Assembly (NCBI GenBank): GCA_945923775.1
Contig: CAMELR010000009.1
Span: 1-64,000 of the forward strand
Source: an uncultured Clostridia bacterium
Lineage (GTDB): Bacteria > Bacillota > Clostridia > Oscillospirales > Ruminococcaceae
Direction of reading: 5' to 3'
DNA: 64,000 bases
Of this stretch, positions 1-8,483 are shown piece by piece. The translations under genes were made by a program, and so were the position numbers. Each line of letters starts with the position of its first letter. Position 1 is the first letter of the stretch. The notes beneath the pieces were generated by a model, which was not told the origin of the DNA, ran no database searches, and was given only the letters and a program-made list of their open reading frames with translations.

Positions 1-135
1 TATTATATCACTTTGGGGGTGGGTGTTACAACTTTATTATAGCACGTCAGGTGGACACTAGCTGCACAAATTAGAGTTTGTCAAAAAAGCAAGGCTCATT
101 TCCTATCAGCCATTTAAAAATACCACTTTATCCTG

Positions 136-164
136 TTGCAAAAATTTGCAGTTTGTGGTACAAT
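136..164 (+). promoter_or_regulatory. Sigma-A type promoter for the PHP/PRTase/HAD/hemZ operon
   Basis: TTGCAA (136-141), a 17-base spacer, then TACAAT (159-164), with a CGGAGG ribosome site shortly before the ATG at 209. Positions 1-135 hold no gene that I can support. The promoter suggests the operon begins here rather than continuing from upstream. Confidence 0.7.
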
Positions 165-208
165 GATTCTGTATTAGCAACGAATAGTCCTACGGAGGAA
201 TAAATATA

Positions 209-901
209 ATGTACAAATATGAAACTCATCTCCACACAAAAGAGGGAAGCGCATGCTCTTCCGCTCCGGCCGCGGATATGGCAAGAGCTCACAAGGCTGC
301 GGGGTACGACGGTGTTTTCATCACCGACCACTTTTTTAATGCAAATACCGCAGTCCCGCGCGACCTTCCCTGGGAGGAGCGCGTAGACCGCTACTTCCTT
401 GGCTATGAGCACGCAAAGGAAGTCGGCGACGAGATCGGGCTGAAGGTGTGGTTCGGCTGTGAATTTACCGTCTACAATGCGGATTTCCTCATCTACGGCA
501 TGAAAAAGGACTGGATGAAGGCAAACGAGGAACTTCTCATGCACACCGACGAGCGCGTCCTTTTCAGCAAGCTCAGAAACGAACTCGACTGTTTCATAGT
601 ACACGCGCACCCGTTCCGTTATGACTCCTATATCCACCACATCAGCCTTTATCCCTATGACGTGGACGCAGTGGAGACCATAAACGCCAGCCACGACCCG
701 CGCAAGCTCTACAACGAGCGCGCCAAGCTCTACGCCGACAGTTACGGTCTGATAAAGACCGGCGGCTCCGACAGCCACCACCTTGACAAGCTTTTCGGCG
801 GCGGTATCGACGTTCCAGAGCCTATCAACTGCCCTGCGGATTACCACCGCCTGCTGATGGAAGGAAAGGTCTATCCGAGGGAAAGAACTCTGCCTGTCTG
901 A
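209..901 (+). CDS. PHP-domain metal-dependent phosphoesterase
   Basis: A 230-residue protein of the PHP (polymerase and histidinol phosphatase) superfamily, predicted to be a soluble, metal-dependent phosphohydrolase. The metal-binding motifs are visible in order: HLHT (residues 7-10), TDH near residue 40, GCEF near residue 90, HAHP near residue 135, and a C-terminal GSDSHH. The length fits a single free-standing PHP domain with no added polymerase or nuclease part. The ATG at 209 has a good AGGAGG-like site. It is the first gene after the promoter and sits 15 bases before the PRTase/TRSP/StiP/PELOTA gene, so it may act on the same phosphorylated metabolite. That link is inference; the substrate cannot be read from the sequence. 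Confidence 0.85.
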   Translation: MYKYETHLHTKEGSACSSAPAADMARAHKAAGYDGVFITDHFFNANTAVPRDLPWEERVDRYFLGYEHAKEVGDEIGLKVWFGCEFTVYNADFLIYGMKKDWMKANEELLMHTDERVLFSKLRNELDCFIVHAHPFRYDSYIHHISLYPYDVDAVETINASHDPRKLYNERAKLYADSYGLIKTGGSDSHHLDKLFGGGIDVPEPINCPADYHRLLMEGKVYPRERTLPV

Positions 902-916
902 CACGACAGTTTTGGT

Positions 917-3097
917 ATGAAAATGAACGAAACATCACATTTGTTCCTTGCAAAACGTGAAAATAATCCACTGCGCGGAAATATCCTGGTCAACACCAGG
1001 CAGTGCAAGCATTTCCCGGGCGACCCGGAGCGCTCCATTGCGCTCATGGAGGAGCTTGGCAGAAAGCTGGCTCAGGACGGCAGGGCGGACAAGACTACCG
1101 TTGTAATTGCATTTGCTGAGACCGCCACCGCTATCGGAGCGGTCGTTTCGGGTTTTTTCCACGACTGCTTTTTCGTAACCACCACCCGGGAGAGGCTCCC
1201 GGACTGGGCGACCGCCATCGGGTTTGAGGAGCAGCACAGTCATGCTCCTCAGCACTACCTCTGCGTTCGCGACGAGGACGCTTTCCGTCGCGCTGCACAG
1301 GTCATTCTTGTCGACGATGAATTCACCACCGGTCGGACCGCGATGAATCTTATCCGCGCCCTGGACGGCTGCCTTGCCCCAAGGTGCAGTATATACGCCG
1401 CCGCGCTTGCCGCCTCCGCTGAGAGCTGCGAGAATTTCCGCGCAGCCGGTATCACTCCGGTGTTCCTGGCTTCGTCGGACGGTATCGGCGGGTGCTCTGC
1501 TACGGAGCTTCCGATGCCTGACCGCGCGGTAACTCCCCGGGAGCCTGACAGAATAACGCATGTGAATTCAATATACGACCCGCGGCTCGGGGTTCACGCG
1601 GACAGCTACCTCGCGGAATGCAGCAGCTTTTGCACGCGTCTTGCCGGGGAGATCTCCGCTTCTGGCACAGTTGAGATAATCGGCACGGAGGAATTCTGCT
1701 ACCCGGCTCTGCTGCTCGGGAAAATGCTGGCGGGGAAGTGCCGCGCTGTGGTTCACGGCTCGACCAGAAGTCCTATGCTGCCGTGCGGCGGCCGGGACGG
1801 CTTCGCGGAGCCTGCCCCCGGAGAGTACCCCATAGTCAGCCGCGCGGCAATACGCAGCGTTTACGACCCGGAGCGCCGTGTGTACCTCTACAATAGCCGC
1901 CCGTGCGACCTTACAATTATCCTGACGGACGCGTATTCCCCCGATTTCTCAGCGCTGAATGAACTGTGCGGAGCGGCAGGCGGCGCGGAGGTCCAGATGA
2001 TATGCTGGCATGGAAAGAAGCTCCCGACATCGTATCTGCCGGAGGACGCCGAACTTCTGCTGACCGACATCACCGGTAAATTAGAGCCGCTTCCCGCAAA
2101 GGAGCGCGAGCCGCTGATACAGAGCGGAGTGCATTACAGCGAGCTTCTCCCGGCGGAATACCGTCCCTCCGACGCGTATTTCCGGGAGTACGAAAACGGG
2201 CTGAAGCTCTGGGCGAAGCCGAATGCCGACGCAGTGCGCACCGTAGCCGAGACGATATGGGCTGAAAAAGGACGGCATGCCGTGCTGGTATCGCTGGCGC
2301 GGGCGGGAACTCCTGCCGGAGTGCTGATAAAGCGCTATATCCGCAGAAAATACGGAGTTTCCCTGCCGCATTATTCGATTTCGATAATAGTCGGGCGCGG
2401 GATAGACCGCCGCGCGATGGAGTATATTCTTGCGCGCCACCCCGCTGACGGAATACAGTTTATCGACGGCTGGACGGGCAAGGGCATGATAACCCGCACT
2501 CTGCGCAGTGCGCTGGAGCAGTTCCCGCTGTACGAATACGGCATAGGCAGGGACAAACTAGACAGGCTGTGCGAAATCGCTGTGCTTGCAGACCCCGCCG
2601 GGCTTTGCAGGCTGTGCGGGACCCATGAAGATATGTTCATACCCTGCGCGTGCCTTAACAGCGTGGTTTCGGGGCTTTTCAGCAGAACGGTGCTGAAAAC
2701 TGGAGTGATACAGCCTGACGAGTTCCACGGCGCGGCGTATTTCGGGGAGCTTGCTCCTCTCGACCGCACGTATGAGTTCATCACGGCGATAGAGGCCGCT
2801 ATGACCTACGGTGAGGCTCAGCTTCCGCCGCCGGCTTCCGGGAAGGGTCTCGCGGAGACCCGGGAGATAGCCGAGCGGTTCGGGGTTCCTGATATTAAAC
2901 TTGTAAAGCCGGGAATCGGCGAGACGACCAGGGTGCTTCTGCGGCGCATTCCAGAGCTTATACTGCTCCGCGACCCTGACAGCCCCCTTACCCGCCACAT
3001 TTCCGAATTAGCCCGGGAAAAGGGCGTGGAGGTGCGGCAGTACCCGCTGAAATGCTACGAAGCGTGTGGCATTATCAGGGTGATGGACAATGTGTGA
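917..3097 (+). CDS. Four-domain PRTase-TRSP-StiP-PELOTA fusion protein
   Basis: A 726-residue protein that joins modules usually encoded as separate genes in Ter-type stress operons. Residues about 30-195 form a phosphoribosyltransferase with the PRPP loop VILVDDEFTTGRTA (129-142). Residues about 200-385 match the TRSP domain and carry a literal TRSP tetrad at 283-286. Residues about 400-630 resemble the StiP (cysteine protease/PRTase-like) family, with LARAGTPAG near 460 and FIDGWTGKG near 516. Residues about 645-726 look like the PELOTA-type RNA-binding domain. In the published Ter analyses these domains, together with a HAD enzyme, were predicted to make a nucleoside-like metabolite. The gene overlaps the HAD gene by 8 bases. 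No TerD, TerC or ATP-grasp gene is present in the window. Domain calls are from recall of family motifs and the exact boundaries are approximate. Confidence 0.8.
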   Translation: MKMNETSHLFLAKRENNPLRGNILVNTRQCKHFPGDPERSIALMEELGRKLAQDGRADKTTVVIAFAETATAIGAVVSGFFHDCFFVTTTRERLPDWATAIGFEEQHSHAPQHYLCVRDEDAFRRAAQVILVDDEFTTGRTAMNLIRALDGCLAPRCSIYAAALAASAESCENFRAAGITPVFLASSDGIGGCSATELPMPDRAVTPREPDRITHVNSIYDPRLGVHADSYLAECSSFCTRLAGEISASGTVEIIGTEEFCYPALLLGKMLAGKCRAVVHGSTRSPMLPCGGRDGFAEPAPGEYPIVSRAAIRSVYDPERRVYLYNSRPCDLTIILTDAYSPDFSALNELCGAAGGAEVQMICWHGKKLPTSYLPEDAELLLTDITGKLEPLPAKEREPLIQSGVHYSELLPAEYRPSDAYFREYENGLKLWAKPNADAVRTVAETIWAEKGRHAVLVSLARAGTPAGVLIKRYIRRKYGVSLPHYSISIIVGRGIDRRAMEYILARHPADGIQFIDGWTGKGMITRTLRSALEQFPLYEYGIGRDKLDRLCEIAVLADPAGLCRLCGTHEDMFIPCACLNSVVSGLFSRTVLKTGVIQPDEFHGAAYFGELAPLDRTYEFITAIEAAMTYGEAQLPPPASGKGLAETREIAERFGVPDIKLVKPGIGETTRVLLRRIPELILLRDPDSPLTRHISELAREKGVEVRQYPLKCYEACGIIRVMDNV

Positions 3098-3854
3098 TCC
3101 GCTTATTTTCTCCGACCTTGACGGCACGCTGATTTTTTCAGCTTCGAGGAAGCAGCCCGGGGACATCGTGTGCGAATACAAGGACAATAGGGAGATATCC
3201 TGCATAACGAAACGTCAGGCGGAGCTGCTCCCGGGGCTGGAGATCATTCCGGTGACCACCCGGAGCATTGAGCAGTACCGCAGGATACGCTTTCCGGAGG
3301 GATTCTCGCCGGAATATGCGCTGACCGACAACGGCGGCACTCTGCTGGTGAATGGAGCTCCCGACCCGGAATGGGCAAGACGTGCAATGCGTCTGGTTCA
3401 GGAAAGCTCCAAGGGGCTGGAGCGCTGCCTCAGCGTTATGGAGCAGGATCCCGGCAGGAACTTTGAGATACGCATGGTTGACGGAATGTTCCTTTTCACA
3501 AAGTCCACGGAGCCGGAAAGCATGCTCCGGAGGCTGAACGAGGTATCCGGGGCGGAGGTGCGCTGCTTCGCTGCGGGGGCGAAGGTATACGCGCTTCCGG
3601 CGGGTCTGTGCAAGGGGGCGGCGGTGAACCGCCTTGCAGGTATGTTAAAAGAGCGGCGCGGTCTCAGCAGGATAGTCTGCGCCGGGGACAGCGCAATGGA
3701 TATTCCCATGCTGAACGCCGCGGATACGGCGGTTTTCCCGGGGGATATTTCCGGGGTCACGGCTGCGGAAAAAGTCGTTTCTCGCCGGGAGAGGTTCCCG
3801 GAATTCGTAACGGAGTATTTTTACGAACTTTGCAAAGCAAAACAGAGGATATAA
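3090..3854 (+). CDS. HAD-superfamily phosphatase of the PRTase/TRSP module
   Basis: A 254-residue HAD hydrolase. Motif I is SDLDGTL with nucleophile Asp9 and general acid Asp11, and motif IV is GDSAMD near residue 205. The inserted middle region is consistent with a C2-type cap, as in Cof and sucrose-phosphatase-like enzymes. Its ATG lies inside the last codons of the preceding fusion gene (8-base overlap), so the two are probably translationally coupled and functionally linked. HAD genes in this position are a recurrent part of the Ter-associated metabolite module, where they are thought to dephosphorylate the product. The actual substrate is unknown. Confidence 0.83.
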   Translation: MCDPLIFSDLDGTLIFSASRKQPGDIVCEYKDNREISCITKRQAELLPGLEIIPVTTRSIEQYRRIRFPEGFSPEYALTDNGGTLLVNGAPDPEWARRAMRLVQESSKGLERCLSVMEQDPGRNFEIRMVDGMFLFTKSTEPESMLRRLNEVSGAEVRCFAAGAKVYALPAGLCKGAAVNRLAGMLKERRGLSRIVCAGDSAMDIPMLNAADTAVFPGDISGVTAAEKVVSRRERFPEFVTEYFYELCKAKQRI

Positions 3855-3855
3855 A

Positions 3856-5277
3856 ATGACACTTATTTTCAGCAATCACAGATTTCAGTACGAGGTTGAG
3901 CGGCTGTTCCGCAACTTTATTAACGAGCCGGGCATAAAGCTCTCCACCGATAAGGCGGACGCACAGGGCGATTTCTGCCTTACGGAAAAGGTGGAATACC
4001 CCGGCGGCGCGGAGCTTTCCGTGGAGCTTGTGCGCGGCGGGAAACGCTTCTGCATGAGCCGCAGCATTCCAGACGACATGCCCGAAAAGGAGCAGGAGCG
4101 GGAGCTGTGCATACTGCTCTACAAGGCGCTTCGCGAGTACACTGGGCGCGACCTCCCCTGGGGGATACTCACCGGAGTGCGCCCGGTCAAGGTGCTGTCG
4201 AAGCTCACCGACGCGCAGGCTTTGCAGTCGCTGCTTGTAAGCCCCCGGAAGCTGGCTATCTCGCGGCGTATCGAGCAGGTTCAGAAGCCGCTTGCCGACA
4301 GTATACCGGAGAATTCGTTCAGTCTTTATGTGTCTATCCCGTTCTGCCCTACGCGGTGCAGTTATTGCAGCTTTGTTTCGCATTCGGTGAATTCCGCGGC
4401 GGCAAGGCTGGAAGAGTATCTCGGGCGAATGGTGGAGGAGATGCGGCAGCTTTCTACGATTTCGCGGCATTTGGGGCTTGTTCCGGATACCATCTACTTT
4501 GGCGGTGGAACTCCCACGGTGCTTTCCGCTGAGCAGCTTAAAATGCTGTTCTCGGCGTTGGAGTGCTTCGATCTCTCGCATATCCGCGAATTCACGGTGG
4601 AAGCCGGCAGACCTGACACGATAACCCCTGAAAAGCTGGAAGCGATAAAGGCCGCTGGCGTCGGCAGGATAAGCGTCAATCCGCAGACGATGAACGACAG
4701 CGTTCTGAAGGCGATAGGCCGCTCCCACGACAGCCGCCAGACTGAGGAAGCGTTCCTGATGGCGCGGGAGACCGGGTTCGACGTTATCAACATGGATCTT
4801 ATCGCGGGGCTTCCTACGGATACATTCGACAGCTTTGCGGCGAGTCTTGACGCGGTGTGCGGTCTGTCGCCGGAGAATATCACGGTGCACAGCCTGTCGC
4901 TGAAGCGCGCGGCGGCGCTGTTCCATGAGGGCAAGGAAGGCGCAGCGGGCGAAACGGAGCGCATGATAGACTACGCTCACCAGAAGCTGGCGGAGCACGG
5001 TTATATCCCGTACTATCTCTATCGGCAGAAAAACACCGCCGACAACCAGGAGAACACCGGCTACGCAAAGCCCGGCACCGAAAGCCTCTACAACACCTAC
5101 ATCATGGAGGAGCTTCAGACGATTCTTGCGGTAGGCGCGGGAGCTTCTACAAAGCTTGTCGACCGTGCAACCGGCAGAATAAAGCGTATAACCAATCATA
5201 AATATCCGTACGAATACTTGGATAGATTTAACGATATTCTAGAAAACAAGCGGGAGATTTTTAGCTTTTTCGTATAA
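3856..5277 (+). CDS. hemZ: Radical SAM coproporphyrinogen dehydrogenase-like protein HemZ
   Basis: A 473-residue radical SAM protein of the oxygen-independent coproporphyrinogen III oxidase family, HemZ branch. The [4Fe-4S]/SAM motif CPTRCSYC supplies Cys164, Cys168 and Cys171. It is followed by the typical YFGGGTPT and the NPQT/GLPTDT blocks. The roughly 155-residue N-terminal extension before the radical SAM core is characteristic of HemZ rather than HemN or HemW. It starts one base after the HAD stop, so it is probably co-transcribed. No other haem or tetrapyrrole gene is nearby. In anaerobic Clostridia HemZ-family proteins are often present without a complete haem pathway, so the physiological substrate is uncertain. 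Confidence 0.9.
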   Translation: MTLIFSNHRFQYEVERLFRNFINEPGIKLSTDKADAQGDFCLTEKVEYPGGAELSVELVRGGKRFCMSRSIPDDMPEKEQERELCILLYKALREYTGRDLPWGILTGVRPVKVLSKLTDAQALQSLLVSPRKLAISRRIEQVQKPLADSIPENSFSLYVSIPFCPTRCSYCSFVSHSVNSAAARLEEYLGRMVEEMRQLSTISRHLGLVPDTIYFGGGTPTVLSAEQLKMLFSALECFDLSHIREFTVEAGRPDTITPEKLEAIKAAGVGRISVNPQTMNDSVLKAIGRSHDSRQTEEAFLMARETGFDVINMDLIAGLPTDTFDSFAASLDAVCGLSPENITVHSLSLKRAAALFHEGKEGAAGETERMIDYAHQKLAEHGYIPYYLYRQKNTADNQENTGYAKPGTESLYNTYIMEELQTILAVGAGASTKLVDRATGRIKRITNHKYPYEYLDRFNDILENKREIFSFFV

Positions 5278-5302
5278 TTTTTGTTACATTTCACCGATTT
5301 AG

Positions 5303-5331
5303 TTGACAAAAGCTGCATTTTGTTATATGAT
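5303..5331 (+). promoter_or_regulatory. Sigma-A promoter for the small membrane protein
   Basis: Perfect TTGACA (5303-5308), 17-base spacer, TATGAT (5326-5331). It leaves a leader of about 75 bases before the ATG at 5412. Confidence 0.75.
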
Positions 5332-5411
5332 ATATGTAAGCCGTGTGAAATTTTTGTCGTAGGTTTGTGGCACCAACGGCTGCGGCTGGTATATTTCAGG
5401 AGGTAATAAAT

Positions 5412-5726
5412 ATGGACTCTAATGATAAGGTATTTGGTATTCTCAGCTACATCGGTATTCTGTGGATAGTCGGACTTGCAGCAGGCAAGACCCCGTTCGC
5501 AAAGTTCCACGCTAATCAGGGACTGGTTCTGTTCCTGGCAGAAATCGTTATCGGCATAGCAGGCGGTATTCTTTCCGTTATTCCGTTTATCGGTTTCATC
5601 GGCGGTATCGTATCCGGACTTGGCAGCCTTGCTTCCCTGGTTCTCATGATCCTCGGCATCGTTAACGTTGCTCAGGGCGAGATGAAGCCCCTGCCCGTTA
5701 TCGGCGGTATCACCATCATCAAGTAA
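5412..5726 (+). CDS. Small multi-pass membrane protein, DUF4870/Tic20-like
   Basis: A 104-residue, very hydrophobic protein with about three to four membrane segments. The pattern of an early ILSYIGILW stretch, a KFHANQGLVL motif and two glycine/isoleucine-rich helices matches small DUF4870/Tic20-like proteins. The KFHANQ motif is the most family-specific part. The start is set by the strong CAGGAGG site just upstream; an in-frame start 45 bases earlier lacks such a site. It is monocistronic, between its own consensus promoter and a terminator. The molecular function of this family is not established. Confidence 0.75.
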   Translation: MDSNDKVFGILSYIGILWIVGLAAGKTPFAKFHANQGLVLFLAEIVIGIAGGILSVIPFIGFIGGIVSGLGSLASLVLMILGIVNVAQGEMKPLPVIGGITIIK

Positions 5727-5747
5727 TTTCGCAAGAACATAACAAAA

Positions 5748-5780
5748 ATCCACGGAGCGTTTGTTCCGTGGATTTTTTAT
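5748..5780. terminator. Bidirectional intrinsic terminator
   Basis: A 9-bp stem ATCCACGGA (5748-5756) / TCCGTGGAT (5766-5774) followed by TTTTTT and preceded by AAAAA, so it can stop both the membrane-protein gene and the converging flavoprotein operon. Confidence 0.85.
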
Positions 5781-5804
5781 TGCCCGGTTTAAGTCCGGTT
5801 CACA

Positions 5805-6512
5805 TTACTTGTTCATTTCCCAGTGAGCGAGGGTGATGGTCTCGAAGCCCTTCGGGGAAAGTATCGGCTTTGCGATACGCCTCTTTGTTTCCTCGGAGAG
5901 TGCGCGGTTCTGTGCGAATTCTGCGCCTGCCCTGGTTATCTCGGCAAGGTAGCCCTCGCGCTGGCGTTTTGCCTTATCGGCGATGAACAGCTCGCCCTCG
6001 GGACATAGTATCGCAGTGTAGTGTCCCTCGCCTGCGATAAGGTCAAGCTGCTTCAGCAGCGCGGGATACATCGGCTTTTCGTCGACATAGCCGCAGGTGG
6101 TGATGACTACAAGGCGCTTTTCATGCATGGATTCATCGCGCAGCTCGTGGAAGCTTGCGTTCTTGTCCTCGACAAGATTTCCCATATACGGCAGCATGAA
6201 CGGCAGGCAGCGGTCCGTTGTCGCCTTCATCTGGGACGGCATTCCGAAGAAATACAGCGGGAAACTCTCTATAACGATATCCGCAGCCTTGATCTTTTCG
6301 TAGATATCCTGCATGTCGTCCTTGATTACGCACTGTCCGGGAGTCCTGCTCCAGCAGGAGAAACAGCCCAGACAGGGCTTGATGTCCTTCTTGTAGAGGT
6401 TTACCTGCTCTACCTCTGTGTCAGCGGGGAAGCCCTTCAGAAACGCCTTTGTGATGTTCAGGGTATTGCTGCGCTCTGCCTTGGGGCTTCCGTTCAATAC
6501 TAATACTTTCAT
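5805..6512 (-). CDS. Flavodoxin-fold NAD(P)H-dependent FMN reductase / iron-sulfur flavoprotein
   Basis: A 235-residue member of the NADPH-dependent FMN reductase/iron-sulfur flavoprotein superfamily. The N-terminal LVLNGSPK loop binds FMN phosphate. The cysteine cluster CLGCFSCW...C near residues 48-63 resembles the Fe-S-binding motif of this family, and a SFPLYFFGMPSQMK block lines the flavin site. It is the last gene of the minus-strand type II FAS/PKS-like operon, 9 bases after the phosphopantetheinyl transferase gene. It could act as a tailoring oxidoreductase (for example on an enoyl or polyene intermediate), but this rests only on position. The family also includes general flavin and quinone reductases. 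Confidence 0.82.
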   Translation of the reverse strand: MKVLVLNGSPKAERSNTLNITKAFLKGFPADTEVEQVNLYKKDIKPCLGCFSCWSRTPGQCVIKDDMQDIYEKIKAADIVIESFPLYFFGMPSQMKATTDRCLPFMLPYMGNLVEDKNASFHELRDESMHEKRLVVITTCGYVDEKPMYPALLKQLDLIAGEGHYTAILCPEGELFIADKAKRQREGYLAEITRAGAEFAQNRALSEETKRRIAKPILSPKGFETITLAHWEMNK

Positions 6513-6521
6513 TTATTCTCC

Positions 6522-7157
6522 TTAATCGTCGTTTTCCGGCAGGGATATGCAGTAGTAATACTCCCCGCCGCACGCTCTGATGATCCCTTCTCTGAATATC
6601 CCGGACATTGGGAGATCGTCCTGACCGCACCTCTTGTAGTAGCTCTCGCGCCGGGTCCACTCGCGGTAGAACATGTCCTTCCTGTCCGCGGCGGGGCTTA
6701 TCTGGAGCATGTGAAGCTCACGCTGCTGCATGAAGGTTTTCGCCAGCTCCTCTATGCGCTGCGGGTCGGTTTCACGCGCGTGCTGGATATCCGCGCCTAC
6801 GGAAGCGTCGGCTCCAATGGCGAGGCAGCACAGCGCGGCTCCCTCGGAGTGCGATATGCTGAAATCAATATCGCTGCGGTTTATTATGCAGGGTCTGCCG
6901 CTGCTGTCGCGCATTATCGCGAGGTCGCGGCGGTCTATCCCGTTCTTTTTCAGGAGGTTGTCCAGCAGCAGGAATCCGCAGGCGCTTTCCTCGTAACGGT
7001 CGCCGTGTACGCCGGTTTTGCCCGCCTTCGAAACCAGGTAGTCGAAATAATCCGAGCAAACGCCGGAATACTCTGCCCGCGCCGCTTCTACCCGGTTTAT
7101 AAGCTCCGCGCCGCCCGACACTATGCAGGCGCTCCAGTCAAATTTCAGCTCAGCCAT
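6522..7157 (-). CDS. 4'-phosphopantetheinyl transferase, Sfp type
   Basis: A 211-residue Sfp-superfamily transferase that moves the phosphopantetheine arm of CoA onto a carrier-protein serine. The family signatures are present: SISHS near residue 110, GADIQ near 133 (magnesium-binding Asp) and the WTRRESYYK helix near 178 (family pattern WxxKExxxK, with R replacing the first Lys). Its ATG overlaps the end of the dehydratase gene by 8 bases. Co-location with the acyl carrier protein gene, rather than use of a genome-wide AcpS, argues that this pathway has a dedicated activating enzyme, as in polyketide and aryl-polyene clusters. Confidence 0.9.
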   Translation of the reverse strand: MAELKFDWSACIVSGGAELINRVEAARAEYSGVCSDYFDYLVSKAGKTGVHGDRYEESACGFLLLDNLLKKNGIDRRDLAIMRDSSGRPCIINRSDIDFSISHSEGAALCCLAIGADASVGADIQHARETDPQRIEELAKTFMQQRELHMLQISPAADRKDMFYREWTRRESYYKRCGQDDLPMSGIFREGIIRACGGEYYYCISLPENDD

Positions 7158-7599
7158 AAACCGCGCTCTTATCCATCGAGGTGAAAAGCATGCTGCCCTT
7201 TGCCTTGACTACTCCGTCAGCGGATATTACTGCGGAAAATTCGTACGCTCCGGCGGCTGCCATAGTGACCTTTACCGATATCTCCAGTCTGTCGCCGGGA
7301 ATGACCGGGCGCACAAACTTGAAATCCTTGACCTTCAGCAGGACGTACAGCTTGTTTTCATCGGAAGCTGCATCGTCCGGGGCGATAACGAGGCTGCAAA
7401 GCTGTGCAGCGCTCTCGATGAGCAGTACTCCGGGCATTATCGGGGTCTCGGGGAAGTGTCCCATGAAGTACGGCTCGTTGACGGAAACGCACTTGATGCC
7501 CTTAGCGGATTCATTCGGGACAAGCTCGGTGACGCGCTCTATCATCTGGAAAGGCGGGCGCTGCTTTATGCGCTGGTTGATCTCAAGAAGATTCATCAT
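7150..7599 (-). CDS. FabZ-like 3-hydroxyacyl-ACP dehydratase
   Basis: A 149-residue single hot-dog dehydratase. The FabZ signature GHFPETPIMPGVLLIE supplies the catalytic His and the downstream helix glutamate, and a PPFQMIERV stretch precedes it. It starts within the stop codon of the ketoreductase gene (ATGATG over TGA) and overlaps the transferase gene. A housekeeping fabZ in Clostridia would normally be beside fabD, fabK, fabF and acc genes, none of which is here, so this copy probably serves the local pathway. I leave the symbol empty for that reason. Confidence 0.85.
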   Translation of the reverse strand: MMNLLEINQRIKQRPPFQMIERVTELVPNESAKGIKCVSVNEPYFMGHFPETPIMPGVLLIESAAQLCSLVIAPDDAASDENKLYVLLKVKDFKFVRPVIPGDRLEISVKVTMAAAGAYEFSAVISADGVVKAKGSMLFTSMDKSAVYG

Positions 7600-8330
7600 A
7601 AGCTGAGACCTCCGTCAAGCACGATCACCTGTCCGGTAACATACGCGAAAGCGTCGGAGCAGAGCTGTGCAACTACGTCTGCGACTTCCTTAGCGGTGCC
7701 AAGGCGGTGCATCGGGATAGCCTTGAGGTATTCTTCCTTCTTGTCCTCGGGGATAGCGTCGAGCATTTCGGTCTCGATGAAGCCGGGAGCGACTGCGTTT
7801 ACACGGATACCGCGGGGGGCAAGCTCCTTTGCGAGGGTCGCAGTCATGGAGTTGACCGCGCCCTTTGTAGCGCTGTAAACGCCCTGTCCGTCAACGGCGA
7901 GAATGGAGCTTACAGAGGAAACGTTGATTATAACGCCCTGCTTCTTGCTCATCATCTTGAGAGCCGCCTGCTGTGCGCAGTGGAAGTATCCCTTGATGTT
8001 GATATCAAGGCTTCTCGTGAGGGAATCCTCGTTTATCATCAGCAGGAATGCGTCGTCGACTACGCCGGCATTGTTGACCAGCACGTCAAGCCTGCCGAAA
8101 GCCTTGTGAGCCTCGCGGAACATGTTCTGAACTTCCTTGAGGTCGGCGGTGTTCGCCTTTATCGCTACGGCTTTCTGACCGAGCGCTTCGATCGCGGAGA
8201 CTACCTCCTGCGCCTTAGCCTCGTTAGAGTTGTAATTCACCACTATATCGTAGCCGCATTCCGCCAGGCGAAGCGCGCACGCCTTGCCTATTCCGCGGGA
8301 AGCGCCTGTTACCAGTGCTACCTTTTCCAT
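7596..8330 (-). CDS. FabG-like 3-ketoacyl-ACP reductase
   Basis: A 244-residue classical short-chain dehydrogenase/reductase. It shows the NADP-binding TGASRGIGKA motif (residues 8-17), NNAG near 86, catalytic Ser, YSATKGA (Tyr/Lys) near 151, and the C-terminal ITGQ/LDGG-type ending typical of FabG. It is expected to reduce the beta-keto group of ACP-bound intermediates made by the adjacent KS-CLF protein. It is 153 bases downstream of that gene, the only large gap inside the operon; the gap holds a small repeat. Specificity for housekeeping fatty acids or a specialised product cannot be decided by sequence alone. Confidence 0.85.
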   Translation of the reverse strand: MEKVALVTGASRGIGKACALRLAECGYDIVVNYNSNEAKAQEVVSAIEALGQKAVAIKANTADLKEVQNMFREAHKAFGRLDVLVNNAGVVDDAFLLMINEDSLTRSLDINIKGYFHCAQQAALKMMSKKQGVIINVSSVSSILAVDGQGVYSATKGAVNSMTATLAKELAPRGIRVNAVAPGFIETEMLDAIPEDKKEEYLKAIPMHRLGTAKEVADVVAQLCSDAFAYVTGQVIVLDGGLSL

Positions 8331-8426
8331 TTGTCCTCCTTAAAAACGATTCGGAATCCGGGGTCTGTTAGACCGTTCCTCTGTACGGGATTCCGGTGCC
8401 TGCGTTCAGCGGGCGAATTAAAATCC

Positions 8427-8477
8427 GTCGCGAAGCGACACCATAATTCCGCATTCCGAATTCCGAATTCCGAATTT
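8427..8477. repeat. Palindrome plus 7-bp tandem repeat in the KS-CLF/FabG gap
   Basis: The 153-base gap 8331-8483 contains a small palindrome GTCGC-GAA-GCGAC (8427-8439) followed by four tandem 7-mers, AATTCCG, CATTCCG, AATTCCG, AATTCCG, then AATTT (8445-8477). Palindrome-plus-AATTC-type repeats of this sort occur as dispersed intergenic elements in some Clostridia, so this may be one copy of a multi-copy element. Only one copy was noticed in this window. Confidence 0.7.
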
Positions 8478-8483
8478 GAAATA

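Noticed and set aside
3757-5199. 480-codon minus-strand frame opposite hemZ
   Set aside because: Arg/Leu/His-rich translation without motifs, fully overlapping a clear radical SAM gene.
8440-8480. Possible CRISPR array or minisatellite from the repeated AATTCCG units
   Set aside because: The units are 7 bases with no spacers and only four copies, so it is a simple tandem repeat.
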